Part shown: positions 20,040-28,856 of the stretch, one piece after another
How positions within the stretch are numbered: the first letter of the stretch is position 1
Layout of the letters: each line of letters starts with the position of its first letter
Source of the DNA: Silvania confinis
GTDB taxonomy: Bacteria; Pseudomonadota; Gammaproteobacteria; Enterobacterales; Enterobacteriaceae
DNA: 64,000 bases
Reading direction: 5' to 3'
NCBI RefSeq assembly: GCF_025564085.1
Contig: NZ_JAMGZJ010000072.1
Span: forward strand, 150,196 to 214,195
Translations under genes and position numbers: made by a program
The notes under the pieces: generated by a model
Told to the model about the DNA's origin: nothing
What the model saw: only the letters and a program-made list of their open reading frames with translations
The model's database searches: none

Positions 20040-21059
20040 TCAGCGAACCACCAGCGCGTCGTAGCCTTTAAAGCGGTAGTTAATCAGGGACAGCAGCCAG
20101 CAGGCGATAAACAGCCCGACCACGATAAACCCGGCGTTGCCGAGGTTGTCGTTCAGCGCGGCCACACCGTTCCACAGCCCGCCTTCGAAGCCAAACTTAT
20201 CCGCCAGCAGGCCCAGCGCTTCCAGCCCACCGATAAACAGCGCCACTACTACCGAAGTGCCGGTGATGGTCATGTTGTAATAGAGTTTGCGCTGCGGCTT
20301 GTTGAAGGCCCAGCCGTACGCGCCGACCATAATCAGGTTGTCGAGGGTGTCGATAAGCGCCATTCCGCTGGTGAACAGCAGCGGGAACACCAGAATCGCC
20401 CACACCGACATGCCGTTCGAGGCCCCGGCGGCGGAGATCCCCAGCACGCCAATTTCGGTGGCGGTATCAAAACCGAGGCCGAACAGAAAGCCCACCAGAT
20501 ACATGTGCCAGCTGCGGGTCACCAGACGGAACGCCGAGCGGAACAGCCAGTTCATCACCCCACCGCGCGCAAACGACACCTCGTCCGGGACGCGTTCACC
20601 GCGCTTCATTTTGTTAAAGCTGCCCCACACGTCGCGCAGGATCACCAGGTTGACCAGCGCCATCACCAGCAGGAAAAAGGCCGACACCGCGGTGCCGATC
20701 ATCCCGCCGGTTTCATGGAACCATTCCATGTTGCGGCTAAAGGCGGTGGCGGTGGCGGCGATGGCAATCGACGCCAGCACCACAATCGTCGAGTGGCCGA
20801 GCGAGAACCAGGCCCCCACCCCGCACGGGCGTTGGCCCTGCTGCATCATCTTGCGGGTGACGTTATCAATGGCGGCAATGTGGTCCGCATCCACCGCGTG
20901 GCGCAGGCCGTAGCACCACGCCAGCAGGCTGGCCGCCATCAGCGACGGGGTGTTGTGGAACAGGTAAAACGCGGTGCCCCAGGCAACGATATTGGCGGCG
21001 ATCAGGGCCAGCATCAGCGCGATAGCGCGCGGGTGGTTATTGAAGTGTTTCATATTCAT
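20040..21059 (-). CDS. Nickel/cobalt permease of the NiCoT (HoxN/NixA) family
   Basis: A 339-residue inner-membrane protein with about eight helices and all four NiCoT signatures: RHAVDADHIAAIDN (residues about 52-65), FSLGHSTIV, LGFDTATE and GMALIDTLDN. The His/Asp-rich first motif binds the metal during uptake. It begins 15 bases after hypF and is the last gene of the hydN operon. Nickel is needed by HypA/HypB to load hydrogenase 3, so co-expression with hypF makes functional sense. E. coli uses the NikABCDE transporter and has no such gene here. Confidence 0.92.
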   Translation of the reverse strand: MNMKHFNNHPRAIALMLALIAANIVAWGTAFYLFHNTPSLMAASLLAWCYGLRHAVDADHIAAIDNVTRKMMQQGQRPCGVGAWFSLGHSTIVVLASIAIAATATAFSRNMEWFHETGGMIGTAVSAFFLLVMALVNLVILRDVWGSFNKMKRGERVPDEVSFARGGVMNWLFRSAFRLVTRSWHMYLVGFLFGLGFDTATEIGVLGISAAGASNGMSVWAILVFPLLFTSGMALIDTLDNLIMVGAYGWAFNKPQRKLYYNMTITGTSVVVALFIGGLEALGLLADKFGFEGGLWNGVAALNDNLGNAGFIVVGLFIACWLLSLINYRFKGYDALVVR

Positions 21060-21074
21060 CGTGATGTCCAGATT

Positions 21075-23300
21075 TTAAGAAAGAGTGGCGGCGGCAATCA
21101 CTGCCTGCCCAAATGCAATCGCCCCGTCCCCGGCGGGCAGCCGCGCGGGAAACAGCACGTTAAAATCGCGTAACCAGACCTGCAGGCGCTGGCGCAGCAG
21201 GCGGTTGTGCAGCACGCCCCCGCTGCAGACAATGGTCGTGAGGCCACGCTGGCGGGCGTGGCGGGCGGCGAGCGTCGCCAGCCCGTGAGCCAGCGCATCG
21301 TGAAACGCCCACGCGCGCTCGGCGTCGGTGGCCTGCCAGCCCAGCCACTGCTGCCAGAAGGTCGCCATGTCCAGTTGGTCATTGACGATCGTCAGGCTTA
21401 GGGGATGGCTGACCGGCGCTGTATTCAGGGCCAGAGCTTCGAGCCGACAGGCGGCCTCCCCTTCGTAGCTGAGCTGTGCGGGCGCGCAGCCTGTGGCGGC
21501 GGCCACGGCGTCAAACAGCCGCCCGGCGGACGACGCCAGCGGGGCATTCACCCCGCGCGCAATCGCCTGCGCCAGCGGCGGCCAGGGTTTATCGGCCAGA
21601 AGTGTTGCCTCGGGCAGGCTCTGCCAGTTCGGTACAAACGCCTGCCACTGGGCCAGCAGGTTGCGCCACGGCTGGCGGGCAGCCAGATCGCCGCCGGGCA
21701 GCGCCACCGCCGGGAGTCCACCCAGCTTTTCACAGTGGCTGTAGCTGACCCGCAGGCACTCCCCGCCCCACAGTTCGCCGTTATCGCCCTGCCCGATCCC
21801 GTCCAGCACCAGGGCAATCACCTCGCCGCCGTCGCGCGGCCAGCCGTGTTCGGCCAGGCACGCCGCCGCGTGGGCGTGGTGATGCAGCACCTGATGCTGC
21901 GGATACGGCATCTGCTCCCCGAGCCGGGTAGAGCGGTAGCCGGGATGAGCATCGGTCACCACCCCTTCGGGGGTGAACTGCCAGAGATCCATCAGCGCAC
22001 TCAGGGCCTGCTGCCACTGGGCCAGCGCCTCGTCATCGCCCAGATCGCCCAGATGCTGGCTGAGCACCGCCTGCCCGCCGCGTACCAGGCAAAAGGTGTT
22101 TTTCAGATCCGCACCCAGACACAACAGCGACGGCGCGTGGGCAAAACCGGGCGGCAGCGGCAGCGCATCCGGCACAAAGCCGCGCGAGCGGCGCAGCATT
22201 TCGCCGCTCGCGCGCTGCACGGAGTCGTCCATGCGCTGGACGATATCGCGGTTATGCAGCAGCCAGCCGTCGGCGATCCCGGCCAGATCCTGCCTCGCCT
22301 TGTCATTGGTCAGTGCGGGCGGGCAGCCGTTGAGGTTGCCGGAGGTCATCACCAGCGGGCAGTCCAGATCCTGCATTAACAAGTGCTGGAGCGGGTTGGC
22401 GGCGAGCATCACCCCGACCTCGTTCAGCCCAGGGGCGATGGCCTCGCAGAAAGAGAATATGCGTTTGTCCACCAGCACAATCGGGGCCGCCGTCGCCCGC
22501 AGCAGCGCCTGGGTGGCTGCGGGCAGGCTGGCCGCCAGACGCGCCGGGATCATCACCGCCAGCGGCTTGGTCGGGCGACGCTTGCGTTCCCGCAGCCGGT
22601 TCACCGCCTGCGCGTTGCTGGCGTCAACCGCCAGATGAAAACCGCCCAGCCCTTTTATCGCCACGATCCCGCCGCTTTTCAGCATCGCCACCGCCGCCTG
22701 CAGGGCGGGGTCTTTCTGTTCCTGCGCCTCGCCGCTGACCCAGCTCAGCTGCGGCCCGCAGTCCGGGCAGGCCACCGGCTGGGCGTGAAAGCGCCGATCC
22801 GCCGGATTGCGGTACTCCGCCTCGCAGGCCGGACACAGCGCAAATTCGGCCATCGTGGTGGCCGGTCGGTCGTAGGGCATCGCCCGGATAATGGTGAAGC
22901 GCGGCCCGCAGTGGGTGCAGTTGATAAACGGGTAACGGTAGCGGCGCTCGCGGGGGTCGTTCATTTCGGCCAGACACGCCGGGCAGGTGGCGGCGTCCGG
23001 CACCACCTGGGTGCTCATCTGCCCGTGCGCGCTGGCGCGAATGGTGAAGTCCAGCGGCGGCTGCGCCCAGTGCCAGGGCTGTGTGCGCACCTCGTCGATG
23101 CGCGCCAGCGGCGGGCACCCGGCCGCCAGTTGGGTGATAAAATCCTGAGTCTCGCCGACCAGCCGCACCACCACGCCAGCGCCGTCGTTGCAGACGTCGC
23201 CTTTCAGCCCCAGGCGCTGGGCCAGTTGCCAGACCCAGGGACGAAACCCGACCCCCTGGACTTTGCCGCGAATGCGCAGCTGCGTGCCGTTGTTACTCAT
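21075..23300 (-). CDS. hypF: Carbamoyltransferase HypF, hydrogenase maturation
   Basis: A 741-residue protein that converts carbamoyl phosphate into a carbamoyl adenylate and passes it to HypE for the CN ligands of [NiFe] hydrogenase. Domains in order are: acylphosphatase-like ([14 protein letters not shown], residues about 11-24), two zinc-finger-like Cys clusters (CPACLAEM and [16 protein letters not shown] and CPDCGPQ), a YrdC-like domain ([14 protein letters not shown]), and the Kae1-like C-terminal domain ([14 protein letters not shown]). The ATG at 23300 has GGGAG upstream; a TTG just before it is less likely. It lies between the cysteine fdhF paralogue and the nickel permease. Confidence 0.96.
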   Translation of the reverse strand: MSNNGTQLRIRGKVQGVGFRPWVWQLAQRLGLKGDVCNDGAGVVVRLVGETQDFITQLAAGCPPLARIDEVRTQPWHWAQPPLDFTIRASAHGQMSTQVVPDAATCPACLAEMNDPRERRYRYPFINCTHCGPRFTIIRAMPYDRPATTMAEFALCPACEAEYRNPADRRFHAQPVACPDCGPQLSWVSGEAQEQKDPALQAAVAMLKSGGIVAIKGLGGFHLAVDASNAQAVNRLRERKRRPTKPLAVMIPARLAASLPAATQALLRATAAPIVLVDKRIFSFCEAIAPGLNEVGVMLAANPLQHLLMQDLDCPLVMTSGNLNGCPPALTNDKARQDLAGIADGWLLHNRDIVQRMDDSVQRASGEMLRRSRGFVPDALPLPPGFAHAPSLLCLGADLKNTFCLVRGGQAVLSQHLGDLGDDEALAQWQQALSALMDLWQFTPEGVVTDAHPGYRSTRLGEQMPYPQHQVLHHHAHAAACLAEHGWPRDGGEVIALVLDGIGQGDNGELWGGECLRVSYSHCEKLGGLPAVALPGGDLAARQPWRNLLAQWQAFVPNWQSLPEATLLADKPWPPLAQAIARGVNAPLASSAGRLFDAVAAATGCAPAQLSYEGEAACRLEALALNTAPVSHPLSLTIVNDQLDMATFWQQWLGWQATDAERAWAFHDALAHGLATLAARHARQRGLTTIVCSGGVLHNRLLRQRLQVWLRDFNVLFPARLPAGDGAIAFGQAVIAAATLS

Positions 23301-23357
23301 CAAAGACTCCCGACGATGTCGATAAAAGCGGGCCTGTGCGGCCCGCAGGGTGTGCCG

Positions 23358-25508
23358 TTAACTGTCTACCGCCTCGCGCAGGCGTTGCTTCATGGCGCTG
23401 TAGGTGGTCTGGGCGTAGTTTTCTGCCCAGCGCTGATCGGCAATCGCCTCCAGCTTCACCGCGCAGTATTTGGTTTCCGGCGTTTTGGAAACCGGATCGA
23501 GGTTGTCCTGGGTCAGCTCGTTGCAGGCCCCAATCCACCACTGATAGGTCATGTACACCGCGCCTTTATTGATGCGTTCGCTGACGTCGGCGCGGCTGAT
23601 CACCTTCCCGCGACGGGAGCTGACCCACACCAGTTGACGGTCGGTGACGCCAAGCGTCGCCGCGTCGTGGGGGTTGATCTGCACAAAGCCCGGCTCATCC
23701 GCCAGGGTCTGCAGCGCCGCGCAGTTGCCGGTCATCGAGCGGCAGGAGTAGTGCCCCACCTCGCGCACGGTGCACAGCACCAGCGGATACTCGGCGTCCG
23801 GCACTTCCGCAGGCTTGCGCCATTTAGCGGCAAACAGCTGGCCTTTGCCGCTCGGGGTGTCGAAGCGGTTGCCTTCGTACAGCCACGGCGTACCCGGATG
23901 ATCCAGCGTCGGGCACGGCCACTGGACGTGGCCCATGTCGCCCATTTTTTCGTAGGTGACGCCGAAGAACAGCGGGCACAGTTCGCGCATTTCGTCCCAG
24001 ATCTGCTGGTTGTCGCGATACTGCATCGGGTAGCCCATCGCGGTGGCAATCAGGCTAATGATCTCCCAGTCACGCTTGACGTTGCCCTTCGGCACAATAG
24101 CGGGTTCAAAGCGCTGGAAGCCGCGGTCGGCGCAGGTGAAGACCCCGCCGTGTTCGCCCCACGAGGTGGCAGGCAGCAGCACGTCCGCCGCTTCGGCGGT
24201 TTTGGTCATAAAGATGTCCTGCACCACCACGAAGTCGAGCGCCTCAAAGCCTTTACGCACCAGCCCGAGATCGGCTTCGGTCTGGAGCGGATCTTCGCCC
24301 ATGATGTAATAGGCTTTGACCTTGCCCTCCAGCGCCAGGTGCGGCACTTCGGTGATGCGCACGCCGACCTGATCATCCATCAGGGCCGGATCGACGCCCC
24401 ACGCGCGGGCGAATTTCTCACGCACCGCTGAGTCTTCCACATCCTGATAGCCCGGGAACTGGTTGGGGATTACCCCCATGTCGCACGCGCCCTGGACGTT
24501 GTTCTGCCCGCGCACCGGGCCGACGCCCACGTGCTCGCGACCGAGATTCCCGGTGAGTAACGCCAGCGTCGACAGGCCTTTCACCACGTCCACCGCCTGG
24601 CCGAACTGGGTGACGCCCATCCCCCACATCACGGTGGCAGACGGCGCGGCGGCGTAAATGCGCATCGCCTGGCGGATCTGCTGGGCAGTGACGCCGGTAA
24701 TGCCTTCGACGTTTTCCGGCGCGTAGTCGCTGACCGTGTCGCGCAGCTGATCCAGCCCTTCGGTGTACTGCGCCACGTAGTCGCTGTTATAGAGGTTTTC
24801 TTCCAGCAGGGTGTAAATGAAGGCATTCACCAGCGCCATGTTGCAGCCGTTGTTGATCTGAAGATGGCGGTCGGCAATGCGCGCGGTCTCGATTTTGCGC
24901 GGATCGCAGACGATCACCCTTGCGCCGTTCTGTTTGGCCTTGATCACCCGGCGGGCGACGATCGGGTGCGAGTCGGCGCAGTTGTAGCCGAAGATCAGCA
25001 GGCATTTTGAGTTTTCGATATCGCTGATGGAGTTACTCATCGCCCCGTTGCCCAACGTTTGCTGGAGCCCGGCCACGCTCGGGCCGTGGCAGACGCGGGC
25101 GCAGCAGTCGACGTTGTTGGTGTTCAGCACCCCACGGGCAAACTTCTGCATCACGTAGTTGGTTTCGTTGCCGGTTCCGCGCGATGAGCCGGTGGTCATG
25201 ATCGCCCGCGGGCCGTAGTTGGCCTTGATGTCGCTCAGCCGCTCGGCGGTGTAGCGAATCGCCTCGTCCCAGGTGACCGGCTCCAGCTTGCCGCCCTTCT
25301 GGTAGCGGATCATCGGCTGGGTCAGGCGCGGCGTCAGCAGACGGGTATCGTTGAGGAAATCCCAGCCGTAGTAGCCTTTCAGGCACAGCTGGTTCTGGTT
25401 GGTGACGCCTTCTGCCGCTTCGGCGCGGACGATTTTATTGTTTTCAACGACGAGTTTTAATTTGCAACCCGCACCACAGTACGGGCAAACGCTGGTGATT
25501 TTTTTCAT
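23358..25508 (-). CDS. FdhF paralogue with cysteine in place of selenocysteine
   Basis: A 716-residue molybdopterin formate dehydrogenase-type protein, colinear with the fdhF product and strongly similar along its length. The N-terminal [4Fe-4S] motif (CPYCGAGC...CLKG) is intact. At residue 140 the active-site codon is TGC (25089-25091), giving VDCCARVCHGPSVAG, so it needs no selenium machinery. It lies between hydN and hypF, within the hydN operon, where E. coli has no such gene. It probably offers a selenium-independent formate dehydrogenase H, slower but usable. Another substrate is possible because the family is broad. It follows hydN by 40 bases. Confidence 0.93.
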   Translation of the reverse strand: MKKITSVCPYCGAGCKLKLVVENNKIVRAEAAEGVTNQNQLCLKGYYGWDFLNDTRLLTPRLTQPMIRYQKGGKLEPVTWDEAIRYTAERLSDIKANYGPRAIMTTGSSRGTGNETNYVMQKFARGVLNTNNVDCCARVCHGPSVAGLQQTLGNGAMSNSISDIENSKCLLIFGYNCADSHPIVARRVIKAKQNGARVIVCDPRKIETARIADRHLQINNGCNMALVNAFIYTLLEENLYNSDYVAQYTEGLDQLRDTVSDYAPENVEGITGVTAQQIRQAMRIYAAAPSATVMWGMGVTQFGQAVDVVKGLSTLALLTGNLGREHVGVGPVRGQNNVQGACDMGVIPNQFPGYQDVEDSAVREKFARAWGVDPALMDDQVGVRITEVPHLALEGKVKAYYIMGEDPLQTEADLGLVRKGFEALDFVVVQDIFMTKTAEAADVLLPATSWGEHGGVFTCADRGFQRFEPAIVPKGNVKRDWEIISLIATAMGYPMQYRDNQQIWDEMRELCPLFFGVTYEKMGDMGHVQWPCPTLDHPGTPWLYEGNRFDTPSGKGQLFAAKWRKPAEVPDAEYPLVLCTVREVGHYSCRSMTGNCAALQTLADEPGFVQINPHDAATLGVTDRQLVWVSSRRGKVISRADVSERINKGAVYMTYQWWIGACNELTQDNLDPVSKTPETKYCAVKLEAIADQRWAENYAQTTYSAMKQRLREAVDS

Positions 25509-25548
25509 CAGTAACAGACCTGCTAAAAGTGAAAAGAGAGGCTGAGGC

Positions 25549-26094
25549 TTACAGCATCAGCGAAGAGAGATCGTCCATCGCCGCCCGGCGGCGTTTGTCC
25601 CGGCTCAGCTGTTCAAGCTTTTTGCGATCGATACAGACGATGGCATTGGTCGGGCAGGCCTGAACGCAGGCCGGGCCGTCCGGCTGGTGATGGCAGAGGT
25701 CGCATTTGTTGGCTTCGGCTTTGTCTGTCATCACGTTCAGGCCGCTGCTGATATGGCGAACCACCGGGCGCAGCACCACTTCCATCGCCCCGTACGGGCA
25801 GGCGACGACGCAGGTTTTACACCCGATGCAGCGTTCCTGGTGAACATGGACGAAGTCGTTATCGCGGGTGATGGCCCCGTTCGGGCAGACGCTGGCGCAG
25901 GGGGCGTCTTCGCACTGGCGGCACATGGTGGCCGTAGAGACGTTGACGCCTTTGATCACGTGAATGCGCGGTAAGAAGTTGTGCGGCGTCAGCGACGCGC
26001 AGTCCTGGGTGTCGTGGTGCGACACCACGCAGGCCACTTCACAGGTTCGACAGCCAATGCATTTGCTGGCGTCGGCAATGATGAAACGATTCAT
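25549..26094 (-). CDS. hydN: Ferredoxin-like electron carrier HydN
   Basis: A 181-residue protein with four [4Fe-4S]-type cysteine groups: CIGCRTCEVAC, CRQCEDAPCASVC, CIGCKTCVVAC and CDLCHHQPDGPACVQAC. It resembles HycB and E. coli HydN, which is needed for full formate dehydrogenase H activity and maturation. It is first in an operon with the cysteine fdhF paralogue, hypF and the nickel permease, behind a sigma-54 promoter. It may serve as the direct partner of the adjacent FdhF paralogue. Confidence 0.95.
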   Translation of the reverse strand: MNRFIIADASKCIGCRTCEVACVVSHHDTQDCASLTPHNFLPRIHVIKGVNVSTATMCRQCEDAPCASVCPNGAITRDNDFVHVHQERCIGCKTCVVACPYGAMEVVLRPVVRHISSGLNVMTDKAEANKCDLCHHQPDGPACVQACPTNAIVCIDRKKLEQLSRDKRRRAAMDDLSSLML

Positions 26095-26133
26095 CCTTAA
26101 TCTCCGGGAATGAGTATTAGCCCGCAGAGGTAT

Positions 26134-26148
26134 GCATAAATCGCGCCA
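26134..26148 (-). promoter_or_regulatory. Sigma-54 promoter of the hydN operon
   Basis: On the minus strand TGGCGCGATTTATGC has GG and GC ten bases apart and lies about 40 bases before the hydN ATG. It fits control by FhlA. Confidence 0.82.
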
Positions 26149-26194
26149 GAATATAACTATATGAATTTAAATGTGTTTTGTTTGGCAGGATACT

Positions 26195-26218
26195 GTCATC
26201 GTCATAAATGACGATGAC
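26195..26218. promoter_or_regulatory. Likely FhlA site before hydN
   Basis: Perfect 11-base arms GTCATCGTCAT and ATGACGATGAC with a two-base spacer lie about 50 bases upstream of the hydN sigma-54 box. The site stands just beyond the end of the iutA relic. Confidence 0.65.
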
Positions 26219-26252
26219 GAACTGCCGCCCGCGATGCAGGCGGCAGGGACAA

Positions 26253-26795
26253 TCAGAACAAGACCGAGTAGTTCAGGCCGAAGGTACGACCGCGACCTTT
26301 ATAGGTATACAGATTTTCAGACCCGTAGGTTGGGCTGTACAGACCCGGGGCGCGCTGTCCCCATGCGGTGGTGTAGTTTTCATCCAGCAGGTTTTCGACG
26401 CTAAAGCTCAGCTTGCCCACCGGCAGCAGGTAACTGCCAATGAAGTCCGCGGTGTTATAGCCATCAATCTTCTTACCGGCTTCATGCGACAAATCGAACG
26501 TCTGGGTGCTTTGCAGACGCAGCGTCCAGTCGCCCGGCGCCGCTGAGGGTGATGGCGGAGATGTCGTAGCTGGATTGCAGGAACGGCGCGAGGTTGGTGA
26601 TGCTGTAGCCCGGATAGCGCCCGACGTTATACGCATCATCCAGCTTCATGCCGCCGCTGGCCGCCGCCGTGTTGAGATCGAAAAATTGCTGGTTAGCGTC
26701 GAAGGTTTCATGTTCGGCATCGATACCCCACGTCAGCGTCAGATCGTCCAGCGGTTTGTGTTGACGCATCCCTTCACGAACAGCAACGGTCATTC
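26253..26795 (-). pseudogene. iutA: Relic of aerobactin receptor gene iutA
   Basis: Two fragments of a TonB-dependent receptor, clearly IutA-like, remain. The inner one (about 26540-26795) reads RQHKPLDDLTLTWGIDAEHE and LAPFLQSSYDIS. The outer one (26253 to about 26543) reads GDWTLRLQSTQTFDLS and runs to the true C-terminus, YKGRGRTFGLNYSVLF. The two are in different frames and lack the roughly 200 residues that should lie between them. The 5' part, with signal peptide and plug, is gone and replaced by hcp sequence. No aerobactin synthesis genes are present. It is a non-functional remnant that marks an old deletion-prone site. Confidence 0.88.
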
Positions 26796-27253
26796 CATGA
26801 GTCACGGTAGATAATATTTCCATCCGTGTATTTCCAGGTGATCGCCTCATAACGTAACTCCAGCGTTTCAAGATGAGTGCTGCTCGTTCCATTAGGCGCC
26901 AGGTAAGGTGCAACAGTTGTTAATTTCACATTCTCCAGAAGAATATTGAAATACTCAGCCTCTATACCTGATTCAAGGATCCGATACATCTTAATTGTGG
27001 CTTTCTTCATCGTTCTTCCTTCACATACGGCACGATAAAGAAGAGGTGTGGTCTGGTCGAACTCTTTTACGATAGAGATAGGGCGATGGACACGTGTCCC
27101 AGTCAGCTTTCCCCATTTCGGATCTACCGGAATAGTGACACCATGAGAAAACGACTTAAGCTCAATTGAGCCTAACCGTAGCGGCATAATACAACCACCT
27201 ATAATTGGAGAACCATTTTCATCTTCAAGCCATAAATGTGCGGGTGTAGACAT
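26774..27253 (-). CDS. Orphan Hcp tube protein of type VI secretion
   Basis: A 159-residue Hcp-family protein (MSTPAHLWLEDENGSPIIGG at the start, then the family's ITWKYTDGNIIYRDSWN at the end), the hexameric ring that forms the type VI secretion tube and carries small effectors in its lumen. No other secretion genes are in the window, so it must work with a cluster elsewhere. It follows the 58-residue gene by 39 bases and is last in a three-gene unit with a putative effector. Its final residues, DRCCS, differ from the usual ending and come from the junction with the iutA relic. Composition is AT-rich. Confidence 0.9.
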   Translation of the reverse strand: MSTPAHLWLEDENGSPIIGGCIMPLRLGSIELKSFSHGVTIPVDPKWGKLTGTRVHRPISIVKEFDQTTPLLYRAVCEGRTMKKATIKMYRILESGIEAEYFNILLENVKLTTVAPYLAPNGTSSTHLETLELRYEAITWKYTDGNIIYRDSWNDRCCS

Positions 27254-27292
27254 ATAACTTCCTTATTATTTCAAAAAAATTAAAGATCGGCA

Positions 27293-27469
27293 CTACCACT
27301 TTATGAAAAACAAAACAACAAAAAGAAATACAGGGATAGGCCAAAAAGGACCGTTTGGAAAGAAATGTAAAAACACAAATGCGAATAATATTGTTAATAT
27401 GCCCGGACCATAGTAGGAGAGCAAAGACCTGAATATCCGTCTTAACAGTCTGTATATAATATTACTCAT
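27293..27469 (-). CDS. 58-residue membrane protein, putative immunity protein, copy A
   Basis: A short ORF encoding a basic N-terminus (RLLRRIFRSLLS) and two hydrophobic stretches (ILTILFAFVFLHFF and IPVFLFVVLFFI) with PNGPFWP between them. It starts two bases after the stop of the 229-residue gene, so translation is coupled. A close copy, 39 of 58 residues identical by hand alignment, lies at 33938-34114. Position between a likely toxin and hcp, small size and membrane location suggest it protects against the toxin. Conservation of the frame in two copies supports that it is a real gene. Confidence 0.72.
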   Translation of the reverse strand: MSNIIYRLLRRIFRSLLSYYGPGILTILFAFVFLHFFPNGPFWPIPVFLFVVLFFIKW

Positions 27470-27471
27470 GG

Positions 27472-28161
27472 TTATCTAATCATTTTAGTGATGATATCAG
27501 CGATGTCGCTATCTGATGTTGAATGAGAGAATGCTCCGGCTCGTTCAAATAATGGCTCTATTAGAAAATACATCATCTCAAGCTCCCGTGAGTACAACGC
27601 GGCGTAATAGGCTGGATAGACATATTTCAGACGTTGTGCACTGTCCGCTGCTTTCTGAACGATGCCATATATACCCGCAATGCCAACAATCCCTCCGGCC
27701 TTATCACCGACCAACGCACTCATTCTAAGACTTAAGTTCATACCAATAGCGACACAGTAAGCGACCGCTAGCGCGAATCCGGCGTTGGTGAGAGCACTTG
27801 CGCCAATATGAACGTTGACCGCCATTAACTTACGCTTGATATTCTCTAATTGCTCTGACGTTTTGTACTGAAATATCTGCTCGAAATAAATACGAAGCAT
27901 TTCATAAGCAATGTTTATATTCTGAAAGACATGTATGACGCCATTTTTAAAACGGACATCTTCACTTATTTGATTTTTACACACATCCTGAAAATCATCT
28001 GTAAAACAGGAGGTGTAATAAAGCGCACGTTTAGCACCTGCACTGATAGTTTCAACTTGACTGGAAACCATTTCTCTGACGCCAGATAGTGCGTGGTCGA
28101 ACTTTAACGCGAGAATATTGTTTGATTGTAAATAGCTAATCACTTGCTTGTTATAGTACAT
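27472..28161 (-). CDS. Putative type VI effector with membrane-active segment
   Basis: A 229-residue protein with no recognisable enzyme motif. The N-terminal 110 residues are mixed helical. The middle has two hydrophobic stretches, ALTNAGFALAVAYCVAIGMN and the glycine-rich GGIVGIAGIYGIV, separated by a short polar turn. This layout suits a pore-former. Size, a coupled small membrane protein downstream, and hcp as third gene resemble the Serratia Ssp6/Sip6 pore-forming effector family; I recall that family but could not compare sequences. The ATG at 28161 has AGGGG upstream; a TTG at 28176 is less likely. Composition is AT-rich, unlike the core genes. Confidence 0.6.
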   Translation of the reverse strand: MYYNKQVISYLQSNNILALKFDHALSGVREMVSSQVETISAGAKRALYYTSCFTDDFQDVCKNQISEDVRFKNGVIHVFQNINIAYEMLRIYFEQIFQYKTSEQLENIKRKLMAVNVHIGASALTNAGFALAVAYCVAIGMNLSLRMSALVGDKAGGIVGIAGIYGIVQKAADSAQRLKYVYPAYYAALYSRELEMMYFLIEPLFERAGAFSHSTSDSDIADIITKMIR

Positions 28162-28378
28162 AGCCGCCCCTGGCAATTTAGCTTAAGTCACGGCCGGGAT
28201 TATAAGAGGTAAGAATTGATGAGTAAATAAGCAAATGACATTATGCAATGTAATACACTTATACGAGAACATTTAAACTCTCTGCGTAATAGTTATACCA
28301 TTTATAATATTCGATACATGTATTCAGGTGGTGTTGGAATTAGACGACAGGGGTATATTGTGCTCGCTTCTGGAATTC
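28162..28378 (-). repeat. Leader region shared with the second immunity locus, copy A
   Basis: This upstream region of the effector gene is an imperfect direct repeat of 34121-34321. Landmarks shared by both include GATTATAAGAGG, GAGAAC.TTTAAAC, CTGCGTAATAG and GGAATTAGACGACAGG followed by GTATATTGTGCTCGCTTCTG. It probably holds the promoter of the unit. Confidence 0.75.
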
Positions 28379-28505
28379 AACTTCGGTTTCCGGCTGGTCC
28401 TTTTTGGTGGCAATATTGATCAAGCGATGGGGTTTTGTGGGGTGGGTAGCTATGGGCGAGGAGCAGGCACAACCAATCAGCAAACTCCGCGCGGCGCTAC
28501 GTTGC

Positions 28506-28530
28506 ACTATGCGACAAATTGTCGCATAGT
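28506..28530. promoter_or_regulatory. Perfect palindrome upstream of the toxin-antitoxin pair
   Basis: Arms ACTATGCGACAA and TTGTCGCATAGT (12 bases each, one-base centre) lie about 90 bases before the antitoxin ATG. This suits an operator for autoregulation by the ParD-like protein, or a terminator isolating the module. The rest of 28379-28619 shows no gene. Confidence 0.5.
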
Positions 28531-28619
28531 ATTGTCTGTAGTGCGTCAAACACTGACGTATCGATTGAAACCACCCTAATACCTTACTGGCACGGGTGAT
28601 TACATCATGAGGTTTTAAA

Positions 28620-28856
28620 ATGGCAACAAGCATCCGCTTAGATGATGATTTTGTTGAAGAAGTGAAAATTCACGCAGAGGCGATGAGCCGTAGCGTGCCC
28701 AAACAGATTGAGCACTGGGCTAAGATTGGCCGCATTGCTGAGGAGAATCCCGATCTGTCGTTTTCCTTCATCAACGAAATCCTGCTGGCGAAAGCAGAAA
28801 TGGACAACGGGAGAATGAAGAAATATGTGCGCAGAAAAGACCGGTCAGGGAATTGA
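28620..28856 (+). CDS. ParD-like antitoxin
   Basis: A 78-residue protein with a ribbon-helix-helix-type N-terminus (MATSIRLDDDFVEEVKIHAE) followed by AMSRSVPKQIEHWAKIGRIAEENPDLSF, characteristic of ParD-like type II antitoxins. It should bind DNA as a dimer and neutralise the downstream toxin. GAGG precedes the ATG. It overlaps the toxin gene by 32 bases, the usual coupling of such pairs. Confidence 0.85.
   Translation: MATSIRLDDDFVEEVKIHAEAMSRSVPKQIEHWAKIGRIAEENPDLSFSFINEILLAKAEMDNGRMKKYVRRKDRSGN

Noticed and set aside
19965..21173. A 402-codon plus-strand frame opposite the nickel permease
   Set aside because: His/Gln/Arg-rich antisense shadow; the permease has all four family motifs.
22383..24431. 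A 682-codon open frame on the plus strand opposite hypF and the FdhF paralogue
   Set aside because: Its residues are Arg/His/Gln/Ala-rich as expected for the complement of GC-rich codons. The minus-strand genes have complete, recognised domains.
26774..28161. A full type VI secretion cluster
   Set aside because: Only hcp and putative cargo genes are present; no sheath, baseplate, ClpV or VgrG genes are in the window.
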